Part shown: positions 28,409 through 37,205 of the stretch, in pieces
Layout of the letters: each line of letters opens with the position of its first letter
Position numbering within the stretch: the first letter of the stretch is position 1
From: Fictibacillus nanhaiensis
GTDB taxonomy: Bacteria > Bacillota > Bacilli > Bacillales > Fictibacillaceae
Reading direction: 5' to 3'
Assembly (NCBI RefSeq): GCF_023715445.1
Contig: NZ_JAMBOD010000014.1
Location: forward strand, 1 to 37,248
Length of the DNA: 37,248 nucleotides
Program-made: the position numbers and the translations under genes
Notes under the pieces: generated by a model
Database searches by the model: none
Told to the model about the DNA's origin: nothing
Seen by the model: only the letters and a program-made list of their open reading frames with translations

Positions 28409-28438
28409 TATTATTTGTTACATCTCCTGTTCTATTCA
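28409..28438 (-). promoter_or_regulatory. spoVT promoter (sigma-G type)
   Basis: The minus strand has TGAATA (28433-28438), the sigma-G -35, and AATAATA (28409-28415), five of seven matches to CATACTA, with a 17 bp spacer. spoVT is sigma-G dependent in B. subtilis. Confidence 0.75.
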
Positions 28439-28461
28439 CGATTAAGAGGGCTTAATAAATT

Positions 28462-31400
28462 TTAGCGCGTATTTGTGGTCTTTTCTTTCCGCGCATGCTT
28501 TATTTCTTTTAGGAAAAGATCAATCTGTTTCAGCAGTTCCAAGTCTTTCAGACGTTTTCGATTAATAACCACTTTCATCAGATTATTTTGCATTCCGAGG
28601 TTAACATGTCTTCCAATCTTGTTTGCGATCTCAAACATTTTAGCTCCGTCGACTGAAGCAGTTGAACTCTCAGTTAGGAGCATGTTAACGGTGTCTTGTT
28701 TCTGTTCAATCGTTTTGATGCCTTCACGTTTAGCGCGAAGCTTAATTCCTGCCGCCAGCAGCAAACATTCGACTTCCACTGGATAATCGCCAAAACGATC
28801 GATAAATTCTTCTTGAAGGTCTGATATATCTTTTAACGCTTTAGCAGCACGAACATGCTTATACATTTCAATCTTTTGTTTTTCATCTGCAATGTAGCTT
28901 GATGGGATATAGGCATCCACTTCTATATTCAGTTCCACTTCTTCTTCCACTTCTTTTGGTTTTGTTCCTTTTCGTTCCTCGATCGCTTCTTCAAGCATTT
29001 GAGAATATAGATCAAAACCTACAGAATCAATAAACCCATGCTGCTGGGCACCAAGAAGGTTTCCGGCACCGCGAATGGACAGGTCGCGCATCGCAATCTT
29101 AAACCCGGATCCGAGTTCTGTAAATTCCTTTATTGCCTGCAGACGTTTTTCTGCGACTTCAGTTAAAACTTTGTCGCGTTGATATGTGAAGTAAGCATAA
29201 GCAACACGATTTGAACGTCCCACACGTCCGCGAAGCTGGTATAGCTGCGATAAGCCCATCTTATCTGCATCATAAACAATCAGTGTGTTTACATTCGGGA
29301 TATCGACACCCGTTTCTATAATCGTAGTCGATACTAATACATCATAGTTTCCTTCTAAAAATTCTAGCATGACCGTTTCAAGCTCGTTCTCTGACATCTG
29401 GCCATGTGCATAAGCTACTCTGCAATCCGGAACAAGCATAGAAATTTGTTCAGCCATACGTTCGATCGAGTCAACACGGTTATAGAGGAAGTATACTTGC
29501 CCTCCTCGTCCCATCTCTCTCTCGATCGCTTCACGCACAAATGATCCATTATAATCCATGACATACGTCTGGACTGGGAATCGATTTTCAGGAGGCGTTT
29601 CAATAACAGACAAATCACGTACCCCCAGCATAGACATGTGGAGTGTACGAGGAATAGGTGTTGCTGTTAATGTAAGAACATCTACGTTAGACTTAAGCGT
29701 TTTAATCTTCTCTTTATGAGTTACACCAAAACGCTGCTCTTCATCGATAATCAGCAATCCCAGGTCTTTATATTGCACGTCTTTTGATAAAAGCCGATGT
29801 GTACCGATCGCTATATCTACCGTCCCTGCCTTCAGACCTTTTAATACTTCATTTTGTTCTTTTTTAGAACGGAAACGGCTTAAGCTCCCAATCGTAATGG
29901 GAAACTCTGAAAACCGCTCACGGATTGTTTCGTAATGCTGCTGTGCCAGGATAGTTGTCGGCACAAGGAAAGCTACTTGCTTGCCATCCATAATGGCTTT
30001 AAAGGCAGCACGAATCGCCACTTCCGTTTTACCATAACCAACATCACCGCAAAGCAGGCGGTCCATTGGACGGATGCTTTCCATATCTTTCTTAATCTCA
30101 TCGATCGCCCTGAGCTGATCTTCTGTCTCCTGATAAGGGAAACTCCCTTCGAACTCACTCTGTTCTGCTCCATCTTCAGAGAACGCATACCCTTTGCTCG
30201 CTTCACGCTCCGCATAAAGCTTGATTAAATCATCCGCTATATCCTGTACAGAAGACTTAACTCTGCTTTTTACTTTCTTCCAATCGCTTCCGCCCAATGA
30301 ATAGATCTTCGGCTCTTTGCCTTCTGAACCTACATATTTTTGGACTTGGTCGATCTGTTCAACTGGTACGTAAAGCTTGTCGTTTCCGGAGTATCTAATG
30401 TGCAGATAATCCTTGTGCACACCTTTGATCTCAAGAGTTTCAATCCCTAAATATTTTCCGATCCCATGGTTAACATGAACGACATAGTCGCCCACCTTCA
30501 ACTCAGAGTAGCTTTTTATTCTTTCAGCATTAGTCATGCGCTGCTTTCGGGCTGGACGCTTTGCTTTTTTCGTAAAGACTTCCTCTTCAGTGATAACAAC
30601 CAGCTTCTGTTTAGCAGATTCAAATCCGCTCGCAAGATCTCCAAGCAATATCTGGCTTGTTTTTGGACGTATTTCTTTACCCTCGTTTAATATGCCAGCG
30701 TCCATTTCATAGTCAGCAAGAACTCTTTCAAGACGGTTAGCACGTTCTTTGTTCATTGCTACAAAAACGATCGCAAATCCAAGCTTTTTCCAGCGGTCCA
30801 TTTCTCCTTTTAACACATTCATCTGTCCGTGAAAGTTCTGCATACTCTTACATTCTACATTTAATATATTTTGAGGCTGCGTATGTGGAACGTGCCTTAA
30901 GAAAAGTGATAAGTAAATGATCGGGAATTTCTTTTTATCACCAAGAAGCGTATTTGTATCTGGCGATATCGTCAGGTTTTGCACAAGCTCACCATGTTCA
31001 AGTAAAGCGGTCTGCCATTCCGCTTCCTCCTTCTCAAGCTGCTGGCTCGTTTCCTGAATTCGTCCGATCTCATCCATAATAATTAAGGAATCAGAAGAAA
31101 CATACTCTAAAAGACTTGCCGGTTGGTCATAGAATAATGAAGCGTATTTATACATACTTTGAAACTGCTGATGTTCCCTTAAGCGTCCCGTTTCATAACT
31201 GATATTTTCAACAAGCGTTTCTTTTAGTGAATCGTCTTTAATATTCTTAAGAGTGTCCGCGAGGCTGGCTTCAATTCGGTCAGCAGCCTGTTCATAATGC
31301 TTTTCAAACAGAATGAGTTCTTCAGCAGGAGGAATCGAGATTTCTTGAACCTTATCCTTTGAACGCTGTGTATCTGCTTCAAAGAAACGAATAGAATCTA

Positions 31401-32001
31401 CTTCGGTATCAAAAAGCTCAATACGTACTGGGTTTTTAACTGTAAGCGGATATATATCAATAATTCCGCCCCTCACGCTGAATTCGCCTGGCGTTTGAAC
31501 CATAGAAGTTCTTTCATATCCCATGGCAACTAATTTATTTAAAATCTCATCAGGATTTAAATCATCTCCCATTCGAAATGTGAGACCTGCTTCTTTCCAG
31601 ATTTCAACCGGAGGCAAATACCTTCTTAGTCCTGCAATTGGTGTAACAATAACTCCTGAAGAAGCTTTACTTAAATAATTTAAAGCTTCAATCCGCTGAC
31701 TTTTAAGTTCAGGACTCGATATCGCCATTTCTGAAGAGATTAAGTCATTGACTGGATATAAATAAACCTCATCTTCAGATAGAAGAGAAGTTAAATCCTC
31801 ATATAATTTTTGAGCTTGAAACAAGTTATGTGTAATAACCAGTTGTGGCTTCCCTGTATTTTCATAAAGAGTGCTAATGAGCATTGTCCGTGCTGAACCT
31901 GAAAGGCCAGCTACAAGCTGTTCTTTTAGCCCTGCATTGATTCCGTTTAAAATAGATTCAAAATCTTCTCCCTGGCCAAAATATTTCTTTAATCCAAGCA
32001 T
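28462..32001 (-). CDS. mfd: transcription-repair coupling factor Mfd
   Basis: Mfd displaces stalled RNA polymerase and recruits UvrA. The 1179 aa protein has UvrB-like N-terminal domains, the CarD-like RNA polymerase interaction domain (VGDYVVHVNHGIGKYLGIE, about 495-560), RecG-like translocase motifs LLCGDVGYGKTEVA, LLIDEEQRFGV and TATPIPRTL, QLRGRVGRS, and the C-terminal D7 domain. The start is ATG at 32001 with GGGGGAG close upstream; a GTG/ATG frame extension to 32019 covers that site. Confidence 0.98.
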   Translation of the reverse strand: MLGLKKYFGQGEDFESILNGINAGLKEQLVAGLSGSARTMLISTLYENTGKPQLVITHNLFQAQKLYEDLTSLLSEDEVYLYPVNDLISSEMAISSPELKSQRIEALNYLSKASSGVIVTPIAGLRRYLPPVEIWKEAGLTFRMGDDLNPDEILNKLVAMGYERTSMVQTPGEFSVRGGIIDIYPLTVKNPVRIELFDTEVDSIRFFEADTQRSKDKVQEISIPPAEELILFEKHYEQAADRIEASLADTLKNIKDDSLKETLVENISYETGRLREHQQFQSMYKYASLFYDQPASLLEYVSSDSLIIMDEIGRIQETSQQLEKEEAEWQTALLEHGELVQNLTISPDTNTLLGDKKKFPIIYLSLFLRHVPHTQPQNILNVECKSMQNFHGQMNVLKGEMDRWKKLGFAIVFVAMNKERANRLERVLADYEMDAGILNEGKEIRPKTSQILLGDLASGFESAKQKLVVITEEEVFTKKAKRPARKQRMTNAERIKSYSELKVGDYVVHVNHGIGKYLGIETLEIKGVHKDYLHIRYSGNDKLYVPVEQIDQVQKYVGSEGKEPKIYSLGGSDWKKVKSRVKSSVQDIADDLIKLYAEREASKGYAFSEDGAEQSEFEGSFPYQETEDQLRAIDEIKKDMESIRPMDRLLCGDVGYGKTEVAIRAAFKAIMDGKQVAFLVPTTILAQQHYETIRERFSEFPITIGSLSRFRSKKEQNEVLKGLKAGTVDIAIGTHRLLSKDVQYKDLGLLIIDEEQRFGVTHKEKIKTLKSNVDVLTLTATPIPRTLHMSMLGVRDLSVIETPPENRFPVQTYVMDYNGSFVREAIEREMGRGGQVYFLYNRVDSIERMAEQISMLVPDCRVAYAHGQMSENELETVMLEFLEGNYDVLVSTTIIETGVDIPNVNTLIVYDADKMGLSQLYQLRGRVGRSNRVAYAYFTYQRDKVLTEVAEKRLQAIKEFTELGSGFKIAMRDLSIRGAGNLLGAQQHGFIDSVGFDLYSQMLEEAIEERKGTKPKEVEEEVELNIEVDAYIPSSYIADEKQKIEMYKHVRAAKALKDISDLQEEFIDRFGDYPVEVECLLLAAGIKLRAKREGIKTIEQKQDTVNMLLTESSTASVDGAKMFEIANKIGRHVNLGMQNNLMKVVINRKRLKDLELLKQIDLFLKEIKHARKEKTTNTR

Positions 32002-32057
32002 TCTTTCTCCCCCTCTCACACGCTGTTCATAGCTCTAAATCGGTGATATATAAACAG

Positions 32058-32097
32058 AAAAAGGCTTTGGCCTGCATAAAGAGGCTGCGGCCAAAGC
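32058..32097 (-). terminator. fin terminator
   Basis: GCTTTGGCC pairs with GGCCAAAGC (9 bp) around a loop that holds a smaller hairpin, followed by TTTTTCTG on the minus strand. It lies just past the fin stop and upstream of mfd. Confidence 0.88.
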
Positions 32098-32103
32098 AAT
32101 ACC

Positions 32104-32334
32104 TTATTGAATAAATGATTTAAGTGTATGAAATTCAGGATAGCGTTCTAATGTATCCTGACAATCTTCACATGTAGTTGTAACCTCTATGTCTCCATTC
32201 TCTTTATAGGAGAGTAATTCCTGCCGTTCTTCTGCAGTTAATGTTTCAAACCCGAGATTTGCCGCATCAACAGTATGATGATCAATAGTGCCAACATGTG
32301 TTTTACAATGCCTGCACCGGTAATGAATAGCCAT
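32104..32334 (-). CDS. fin: anti-sigma-F factor Fin
   Basis: Fin inhibits sigma-F so that the forespore can switch to sigma-G. The 76 aa length equals B. subtilis Fin (YabK). Two cysteine pairs, CRHC (7, 10) and CEDC (56, 59), form the zinc ribbon. The ATG at 32334 has AAAGGGGA 6 nt upstream; a 12-residue extension to 32370 is excluded. Confidence 0.95.
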   Translation of the reverse strand: MAIHYRCRHCKTHVGTIDHHTVDAANLGFETLTAEERQELLSYKENGDIEVTTTCEDCQDTLERYPEFHTLKSFIQ

Positions 32335-32367
32335 GTACGTTCCCCTTTCGGTTAGCATTATACTAAC

Positions 32368-32398
32368 CATTATGAGCGGAACATGTGTAATCTATTCT
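32368..32398 (-). promoter_or_regulatory. fin promoter (sigma-F/sigma-G type)
   Basis: The minus strand shows AGAATA (32393-32398) and CATAATG (32368-32374) with an 18 bp spacer, near the sigma-G consensus TGAATA/CATACTA that sigma-F partly shares. B. subtilis fin is driven by both. A separate TATAAT just downstream could be a sigma-A promoter; its -35 is not clear. Confidence 0.65.
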
Positions 32399-32959
32399 TT
32401 ACCCGTTAAACTTATTCATAACCTTATCAAAAGTTGTATCAATAAAAGCTTCACTCGCTTTTACAGCCCGTTCTATTCCATTTTCCACATCTGGCAGTTC
32501 TACTTTTGAAAAGCGATTCAGTACGAAGTCAGGGACCGGCTGCTGATTGGTTGGACGTCCAATTCCGAACCGGATTCTTTTAAATTCCTGTGTTCCAAGA
32601 TGTGCAATCATGGACTTAATACCATTATGACCACCGGCACTTCCTTTTGTTCTTAGTCTTAGCTTGCCCGGCTGGGTATCAAGATCATCATAGATAACCA
32701 GGATGTCTTCAACCGATATTTGAAAATAATCCATAAAAGGACCTATACATTCCCCTGATAAATTCATATACGTGAGAGGCTTTAGTAAAAATATTTTCTC
32801 TCCGCCAATGATTGCTGTTCCGTATATACCCTTAAATTTTGTCTGCTGCATCTGAATGTTCAGGGATTCGGAAAGTTTGTCGATTACTTCAAACCCAATA
32901 TTATGCCGGGTTCCATCAAATCTAGATCCAGGATTCCCGAGTCCAATAAACAATTTCAC
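32399..32959 (-). CDS. pth: peptidyl-tRNA hydrolase
   Basis: The enzyme recycles peptidyl-tRNA; it is essential (spoVC in Bacillus). The 186 aa protein shows [16 protein letters not shown] (catalytic His), [29 protein letters not shown] and [11 protein letters not shown]. It uses a GTG start at 32959 with AAGGTGA 7 nt upstream. Confidence 0.97.
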   Translation of the reverse strand: MKLFIGLGNPGSRFDGTRHNIGFEVIDKLSESLNIQMQQTKFKGIYGTAIIGGEKIFLLKPLTYMNLSGECIGPFMDYFQISVEDILVIYDDLDTQPGKLRLRTKGSAGGHNGIKSMIAHLGTQEFKRIRFGIGRPTNQQPVPDFVLNRFSKVELPDVENGIERAVKASEAFIDTTFDKVMNKFNG

Positions 32960-33021
32960 GTTTGTTTCACCTTACCTTTAAGTGTCTTATGAACATTATA
33001 CATGAATTCTGACAAACAGAA

Positions 33022-33047
33022 TAAAAACGCAGCAGCTGCTGCGTTTT
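33022..33047. terminator. ctc terminator (near-symmetrical)
   Basis: AAAACGCAGCAG and CTGCTGCGTTTT form a perfect 24 bp palindrome at 33024-33047. It has T-runs on both strands, just past the ctc stop. Minus-strand use is the relevant one. Confidence 0.88.
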
Positions 33048-33065
33048 ATATGCAATCTATTCGTC

Positions 33066-33728
33066 TTACTTTTCTTCTTCTTGACCTGGCTGGCTGTCGT
33101 CAGCCACAGATTCAGAGGATTCTGGAGCATCTCCAGCTTCATCTGCTTCTTCTGTTTCTGGATCAGTTTCTTCGTCTTGAATTTTAGGCGGTGTGACACT
33201 TGCAACCACTTCATCTTCTTCGTGAAGAATTTCATAATTTTTGCCTGTTGGCAAATCTTTTACATATAAGGAGTCGCCAATTTCTAATGATTCCACAGAA
33301 GCCTCAAGCTGTTCCGGGAAGTCAGCAGGCAATGCCTTAACAGAAACTGTAGCAAGAACACGCTGCAGAACTCCGCCTTCTTTAACACCAGCAGAGTCAC
33401 CAGTAAGTACTACCGGAACATCTGCTTCTGTTTCTTTATTTAAGTCAATCGCAATAAAATCAACGTGGGTAACAGCATTTTTCAAGGGATGAACTTGCAT
33501 TTCCTGTACCATGACAGAATAATCTTTACCATCCACTTTCAGTTTAAGTACGCCGTTTTTTCCTGCTTCTCTGTATGCTTTAATAAATTCAGGCTCATCA
33601 ACGGATAATGCTACAGACTCTGTTCCATAGCCATAAAGATTTGCTGGAACATGTCCTTTATTTCTAAGCTCCGTCAAAGTTGAACGTTTATCAATACTTC
33701 GTTTTTCGACTGTTAGATTCGTTGCCAT
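33066..33728 (-). CDS. ctc: general stress protein Ctc (ribosomal protein L25 family)
   Basis: It binds 5S rRNA in the 50S subunit, especially under stress. The 220 aa protein has the L25 domain at 1-92 and the TL5/Ctc beta domain at about 98-185. A very acidic tail of about 35 residues follows, rich in E, D and S. The start is ATG at 33728 with AAAGGTGG 8 nt upstream. A sigma-B promoter lies directly upstream. Confidence 0.95.
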   Translation of the reverse strand: MATNLTVEKRSIDKRSTLTELRNKGHVPANLYGYGTESVALSVDEPEFIKAYREAGKNGVLKLKVDGKDYSVMVQEMQVHPLKNAVTHVDFIAIDLNKETEADVPVVLTGDSAGVKEGGVLQRVLATVSVKALPADFPEQLEASVESLEIGDSLYVKDLPTGKNYEILHEEDEVVASVTPPKIQDEETDPETEEADEAGDAPESSESVADDSQPGQEEEK

Positions 33729-33768
33729 ATTGAGATCCACCTTTCCTATTTCGAGTCTCTATAAAGGA

Positions 33769-33794
33769 TTACCCTAAATAAAAGATTTTAAAAC
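33769..33794 (-). promoter_or_regulatory. ctc promoter (sigma-B)
   Basis: The minus strand shows GTTTTA (33789-33794) and GGGTAA (33769-33774) with a 14 bp spacer, close to the sigma-B consensus GTTTAA-N12-15-GGGTAT. ctc is a classic sigma-B gene. Confidence 0.85.
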
Positions 33795-33822
33795 GTGAAG
33801 TTTGAATCTCTATATTATGAAC

Positions 33823-34773
33823 TTAATCAAATAACTTGGATACTGATAGCTGTTCATGAACACGGATAATCGCTTCACCTAATAAAGGTGCAACGGATAG
33901 CTGTGTAACTTTGTCGATTTTCTTTTCCTCAGGAAGAACAATTGTGTTTGTAACAACAAGCTCTTTAATTGAAGAATTTTGGATTCGGTCCATAGCAGGT
34001 CCCGAAAGAACTGGGTGAGTACAGCATGCATAGACTTCTTTTGCTCCGTTTTCAATTAGTGCATTTGCAGCCAATGTAATCGTACCAGCTGTATCAATGA
34101 TATCGTCGATCAAAATCGCCGTTTTGCCTTCAATGTTACCTACAATGTTCATAACCTCTGAAACATTCGGACGAGGACGGCGCTTATCAATAATTGCGAT
34201 CGGCGCCTTAAGGCGGTCAGCCATTTTACGCGCTCTCGTTACGCCGCCGTGATCTGGCGATACGATAACGATGTCATCTAAATTTTTGTTTGCAAAATAG
34301 TTAGCCAGAATCGGCACACCAAGCAGCTGGTCTACAGGAATATCAAAAAAGCCTTGGATCTGAGTTGCATGAAGATCGATTGCAATTACACGGGTAGCAC
34401 CTGCTGTCTCAAGCAAGTTTGCCACAAGTTTTGCCGTAATTGGTTCACGTGCACGAGCTTTGCGGTCTTGACGCGCATAACCATAGTAAGGAATAACTAC
34501 ATTGATCGTTTTGGCAGATGCACGTTTTAAAGCATCGATCATAATTAAAAGTTCCATCAGATGCTGGTTGACAGGGTCGCTTGTGGATTGAATAACATAC
34601 ACTTCACAGCCGCGAATACTTTCTTCAATATTAATTTGAATTTCCCCGTCGCTGAACTTTGTTACTGAGCTTTCTCCAAGTTCAATTCCAATGTGCTCTG
34701 CAATTTCTTTTGAAAGTTCCTTATTGGAATTTAACGTGAAAACCTTTAATGTAGGATCTACATACGTACTCAT
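33823..34773 (-). CDS. prs: ribose-phosphate pyrophosphokinase
   Basis: The enzyme makes PRPP, used by Hpt in this window and by purine, pyrimidine, His and Trp synthesis. The 316 aa class I enzyme shows [29 protein letters not shown], the PRPP loop [12 protein letters not shown] and DKRRPRPN. The start chosen is ATG at 34773 (MSTYVDP), with GGAAGGAT upstream. The ATG at 34785 is only 3 nt from a GGGGA and gives an N-terminus longer than homologues. Confidence 0.97.
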   Translation of the reverse strand: MSTYVDPTLKVFTLNSNKELSKEIAEHIGIELGESSVTKFSDGEIQINIEESIRGCEVYVIQSTSDPVNQHLMELLIMIDALKRASAKTINVVIPYYGYARQDRKARAREPITAKLVANLLETAGATRVIAIDLHATQIQGFFDIPVDQLLGVPILANYFANKNLDDIVIVSPDHGGVTRARKMADRLKAPIAIIDKRRPRPNVSEVMNIVGNIEGKTAILIDDIIDTAGTITLAANALIENGAKEVYACCTHPVLSGPAMDRIQNSSIKELVVTNTIVLPEEKKIDKVTQLSVAPLLGEAIIRVHEQLSVSKLFD

Positions 34774-34803
34774 TGATGGTTTCATCCTTCCCCACTCTTA
34801 TAA

Positions 34804-36183
34804 TTATTGGTTTTGTTTTTCGTTAAGCTTTTGAACATAGTTTTCTTTAACGGTTTGGCGAGATCTCGCGATGGACAGCGATTCTGCCGGTACATCATTA
34901 GTAATGGTAGAACCCGCTGCAACATAAGCGTTTTTCCCAACCGTAACAGGTGCTACTAAGTTGGAGTTACAGCCGATGAATGCACCATCTTCAACTTTTG
35001 TCAGGAATTTATTCTTACCATCATAATTTACCGTAATGGATCCACAGCCTAAGTTAACATCTTTGCCGATTTCAGCATCCCCAATGTAACTTAAATGAGA
35101 AGCTTTGCTTCCCGTACTCATAACGGACTTCTTTACCTCAACAAAATTTCCGATCTTTACATTATTTTCAAGAACAGATTTTGGACGAATATGCGCAAAA
35201 GGTCCGATCGCCGTTTCATTGCCTACTTCACTGTCGTGGATAACAGACTGGCGGATCGTGTTTCCATTGCCCACAACACTGTCTTTTATTTCAGATTGAG
35301 GACCAATAATATTTTCTTCACCAATCTTTGTGTTTCCTAAGATAACCGTCCCAGGATAAATAACGGTGTCACTTCCGATTTCTGCATCATCAGAAATGTA
35401 CGTTTGTTCTGGATCGATTAATGTAACACCATTTCTCATATGGCGCTCATTGATGCGTTTTTTCATAAAGCTTTCTGCTTTAGAAAGCGCCACTCGGTCA
35501 TTAACACCGAGCGTTTCATTGAAATCTGGTGTTTGGTACGCGGCTACAACCTCACCTGCATCTTTTAAGATTTCAATAACGTCCGGCAGATAATATTCAC
35601 CTTGAACGTTGTCGTTGTTTACTTTCTTAAGTGCATCAAACAGTGATTTGTTGTCAAAGCAATATGTTCCTGTATTGATCTCCGTAACTTTCCGTTCTTC
35701 TTCTGTAGCATCTTTATGCTCCACATTTCGCTCAACCGTTCCTTCACTATTTCGAATGATACGGCCGTAGCCAGTTGGATCTTCCGGCTTAGCTGTTAGA
35801 ATGGTAGCTTTTGCTCCAAGTGATTCGTGTTCTGCGATAAGCTTATCCATTGTTTCAGAAGTAATAAGCGGAGTATCACCACAAACGACAAGAGTAACTC
35901 CTTCTTCATTAGCCAGAATTTCTTCTGCCTGCATAACAGCATGAGCCGTTCCAAGCTGCTCTTCTTGAAGAACATACTGAATGTGATCGCCTAATTGTTC
36001 TTGCACCTTTTCTGCTCCATGGCCGACGACTGCCACCATTTGCTTCATCTGAAGTGAGCTGATCTGCTCAACAACGTGTTGAACCATCGGCTTACCACAT
36101 ACAGGATGTAATACTTTATATAATTTGGATTTCATCCTTGTTCCTTGACCCGCAGCAAGAATGACCGCATAGCGATTTGTCAT
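34804..36183 (-). CDS. glmU: bifunctional UDP-GlcNAc pyrophosphorylase / GlcN-1-P acetyltransferase
   Basis: The enzyme makes UDP-GlcNAc for peptidoglycan. The 459 aa protein has the nucleotidyltransferase loop [12 protein letters not shown] (residues 8-19), CGDTPLI and [12 protein letters not shown]-terminal left-handed beta helix of hexapeptide repeats (about 250-440) follows, with FVEVKKSVM and [15 protein letters not shown] lies 6 nt before the ATG. It is followed 30 nt later by prs. Confidence 0.98.
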   Translation of the reverse strand: MTNRYAVILAAGQGTRMKSKLYKVLHPVCGKPMVQHVVEQISSLQMKQMVAVVGHGAEKVQEQLGDHIQYVLQEEQLGTAHAVMQAEEILANEEGVTLVVCGDTPLITSETMDKLIAEHESLGAKATILTAKPEDPTGYGRIIRNSEGTVERNVEHKDATEEERKVTEINTGTYCFDNKSLFDALKKVNNDNVQGEYYLPDVIEILKDAGEVVAAYQTPDFNETLGVNDRVALSKAESFMKKRINERHMRNGVTLIDPEQTYISDDAEIGSDTVIYPGTVILGNTKIGEENIIGPQSEIKDSVVGNGNTIRQSVIHDSEVGNETAIGPFAHIRPKSVLENNVKIGNFVEVKKSVMSTGSKASHLSYIGDAEIGKDVNLGCGSITVNYDGKNKFLTKVEDGAFIGCNSNLVAPVTVGKNAYVAAGSTITNDVPAESLSIARSRQTVKENYVQKLNEKQNQ

Positions 36184-36227
36184 AGTGAACCTCCATCCAT
36201 TTTCCTAATTCTTAATATACCATTACG

Positions 36228-36256
36228 AATATATCTTAAACACGGGGGCATTTCAA
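36228..36256 (-). promoter_or_regulatory. glmU promoter (sigma-A)
   Basis: TTGAAA (36251-36256) and TATATT (36228-36233) with a 17 bp spacer on the minus strand, about 45 bp upstream of glmU. A TTGACA further upstream (near 36272) has no -10 at the right distance. Confidence 0.7.
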
Positions 36257-36360
36257 GAAGTGACGCGGGATTGTCAATGGTTTGATAAAAATAGAGAAAA
36301 ATATGGAGGTGAACGGCTATTTTTTATATAAATGTTCAGATTATTATAAAAATAGGCAAA

Positions 36361-36394
36361 TAAAAAGAACCTAATCATTTGTGACCAGGCTCTT
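36361..36394 (-). terminator. spoVG terminator
   Basis: AAGAGCCT pairs with AGGTTCTT (one G-U), with an inner five-pair extension. TTTTTA follows on the minus strand. It lies about 15 nt past the spoVG stop. Confidence 0.85.
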
Positions 36395-36410
36395 GATTCT
36401 TATCAGGATA

Positions 36411-36701
36411 TTAAGAAGCACCTGCTTCTTCTAAAGCAGACTCCATTTCTCCCATACGGTGATATTCTGTTAATACCGCATTTTGGATCTTTTCCCGAGT
36501 ACTTGAAGTAATCGGATGTGCGATATCACGGAATTCCCCATCTGGTGTTCGTTTGCTTGGCATAGCTACGAACATTCCATTATTGCCATCAATTACTCTG
36601 ATATCATGAATAACAAATTCATGATCGATTGTAATGGAGGCAATCGCTTTCATACGGCCTTCTGTATTTACACGGCGTAATCTTACGTCAGTCACTTCCA
36701 T
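36411..36701 (-). CDS. spoVG: SpoVG nucleic-acid-binding regulator
   Basis: The 96 aa protein has the SpoVG fold: [45 protein letters not shown]. SpoVG binds DNA/RNA and negatively affects septation in early sporulation. AAAGGTGG lies 9 nt before the ATG. It is monocistronic with a sigma-H promoter. ridA/purR, expected upstream in B. subtilis, are not seen within the window. Confidence 0.97.
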   Translation of the reverse strand: MEVTDVRLRRVNTEGRMKAIASITIDHEFVIHDIRVIDGNNGMFVAMPSKRTPDGEFRDIAHPITSSTREKIQNAVLTEYHRMGEMESALEEAGAS

Positions 36702-36745
36702 TCACAAACACCACCTTTTTCCAATAATAAGAACGTAATACTACA

Positions 36746-36770
36746 ATTCTTCAACATTTTACAAAATCCT
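36746..36770 (-). promoter_or_regulatory. spoVG promoter (sigma-H)
   Basis: The minus strand reads AGGATTT (36764-36770) and AGAAT (36746-36750) 13 bp apart. This is the same arrangement as the B. subtilis spoVG P1 (AGGATTT...GGAAT). A long A/T tract (about 36778-36810) lies just upstream, in the position that AbrB occupies in B. subtilis. Confidence 0.85.
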
Positions 36771-36905
36771 TCTTTGAAAAATAAAAATTTTTAAAAAATT
36801 TATGAAAGTTCAATAATAGCGGTGTTTTAAAGCTTTCAGGAGAGTAATCAAAACAATAAAGGAAGATTATGGATTACTTCTTCTTTTTATTCGGACTCAT
36901 TTGTC

Positions 36906-37041
36906 GAAAAGCCTATAAATGAGGATTTACGGCCTGAAAAGTAAAATTTACGGCCTGAAAATTTTTATTACGGCCTGAAAATTTTTATTACGGCCTATAA
37001 ATCAGAATTACAGCCTATAAAATAAAATTACGGCCTAAAAA
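36906..37041. repeat. 20/21-bp-period tandem array D (core TTACGGCCTGAAAA)
   Basis: GCCT recurs at 36911, 36932, 36953, 36973, 36993, 37013 and 37033, at intervals of 21, 21, 20, 20, 20 and 20 bp. Most units read TTACGGCCTGAAAA or TTACGGCCTATAAA with A/T-rich spacers. Seven units make this the longest of the four arrays. It lies upstream of the spoVG promoter and before the hairpins at the right edge. Confidence 0.93.
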
Positions 37042-37092
37042 CCATTCTTTGTATCTAACATGAGGGGTCGTCTCTACAGAATTTCCTTATAC

Positions 37093-37123
37093 AAAAAAAT
37101 AAGCTCCCTTATAGGAGCTTATT
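37093..37123 (-). terminator. hairpin with minus-strand T-run
   Basis: The 10 bp stem AATAAGCTCC/GGAGCTTATT (37098-37123) runs into a T-run on the minus strand (37093-37099). It would stop minus-strand transcription coming from beyond the right edge. Confidence 0.75.
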
Positions 37124-37125
37124 TC

Positions 37126-37162
37126 AGCTTGTAGACAAAGTATATGTCTACAAGCTTTTTTT
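37126..37162 (+). terminator. hairpin with plus-strand T-run
   Basis: The 12 bp perfect stem AGCTTGTAGACA/TGTCTACAAGCT (37126-37156) is followed by TTTTTT on the plus strand. No plus-strand gene precedes it; it may shield the gene starting at 37206 from outside transcription, as hairpins near insertion sequence ends do. Confidence 0.75.
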
Positions 37163-37205
37163 ATTGTAGAATTAAATTAGATAATGTTTGAGGGGAGAAA
37201 TATAC

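Noticed and set aside
28320-28439. N-terminal extension of SpoVT
   Set aside because: The extra 40 residues cover the sigma-G promoter and are not found in the family; the ATG at 28319 gives the normal 178 aa protein.
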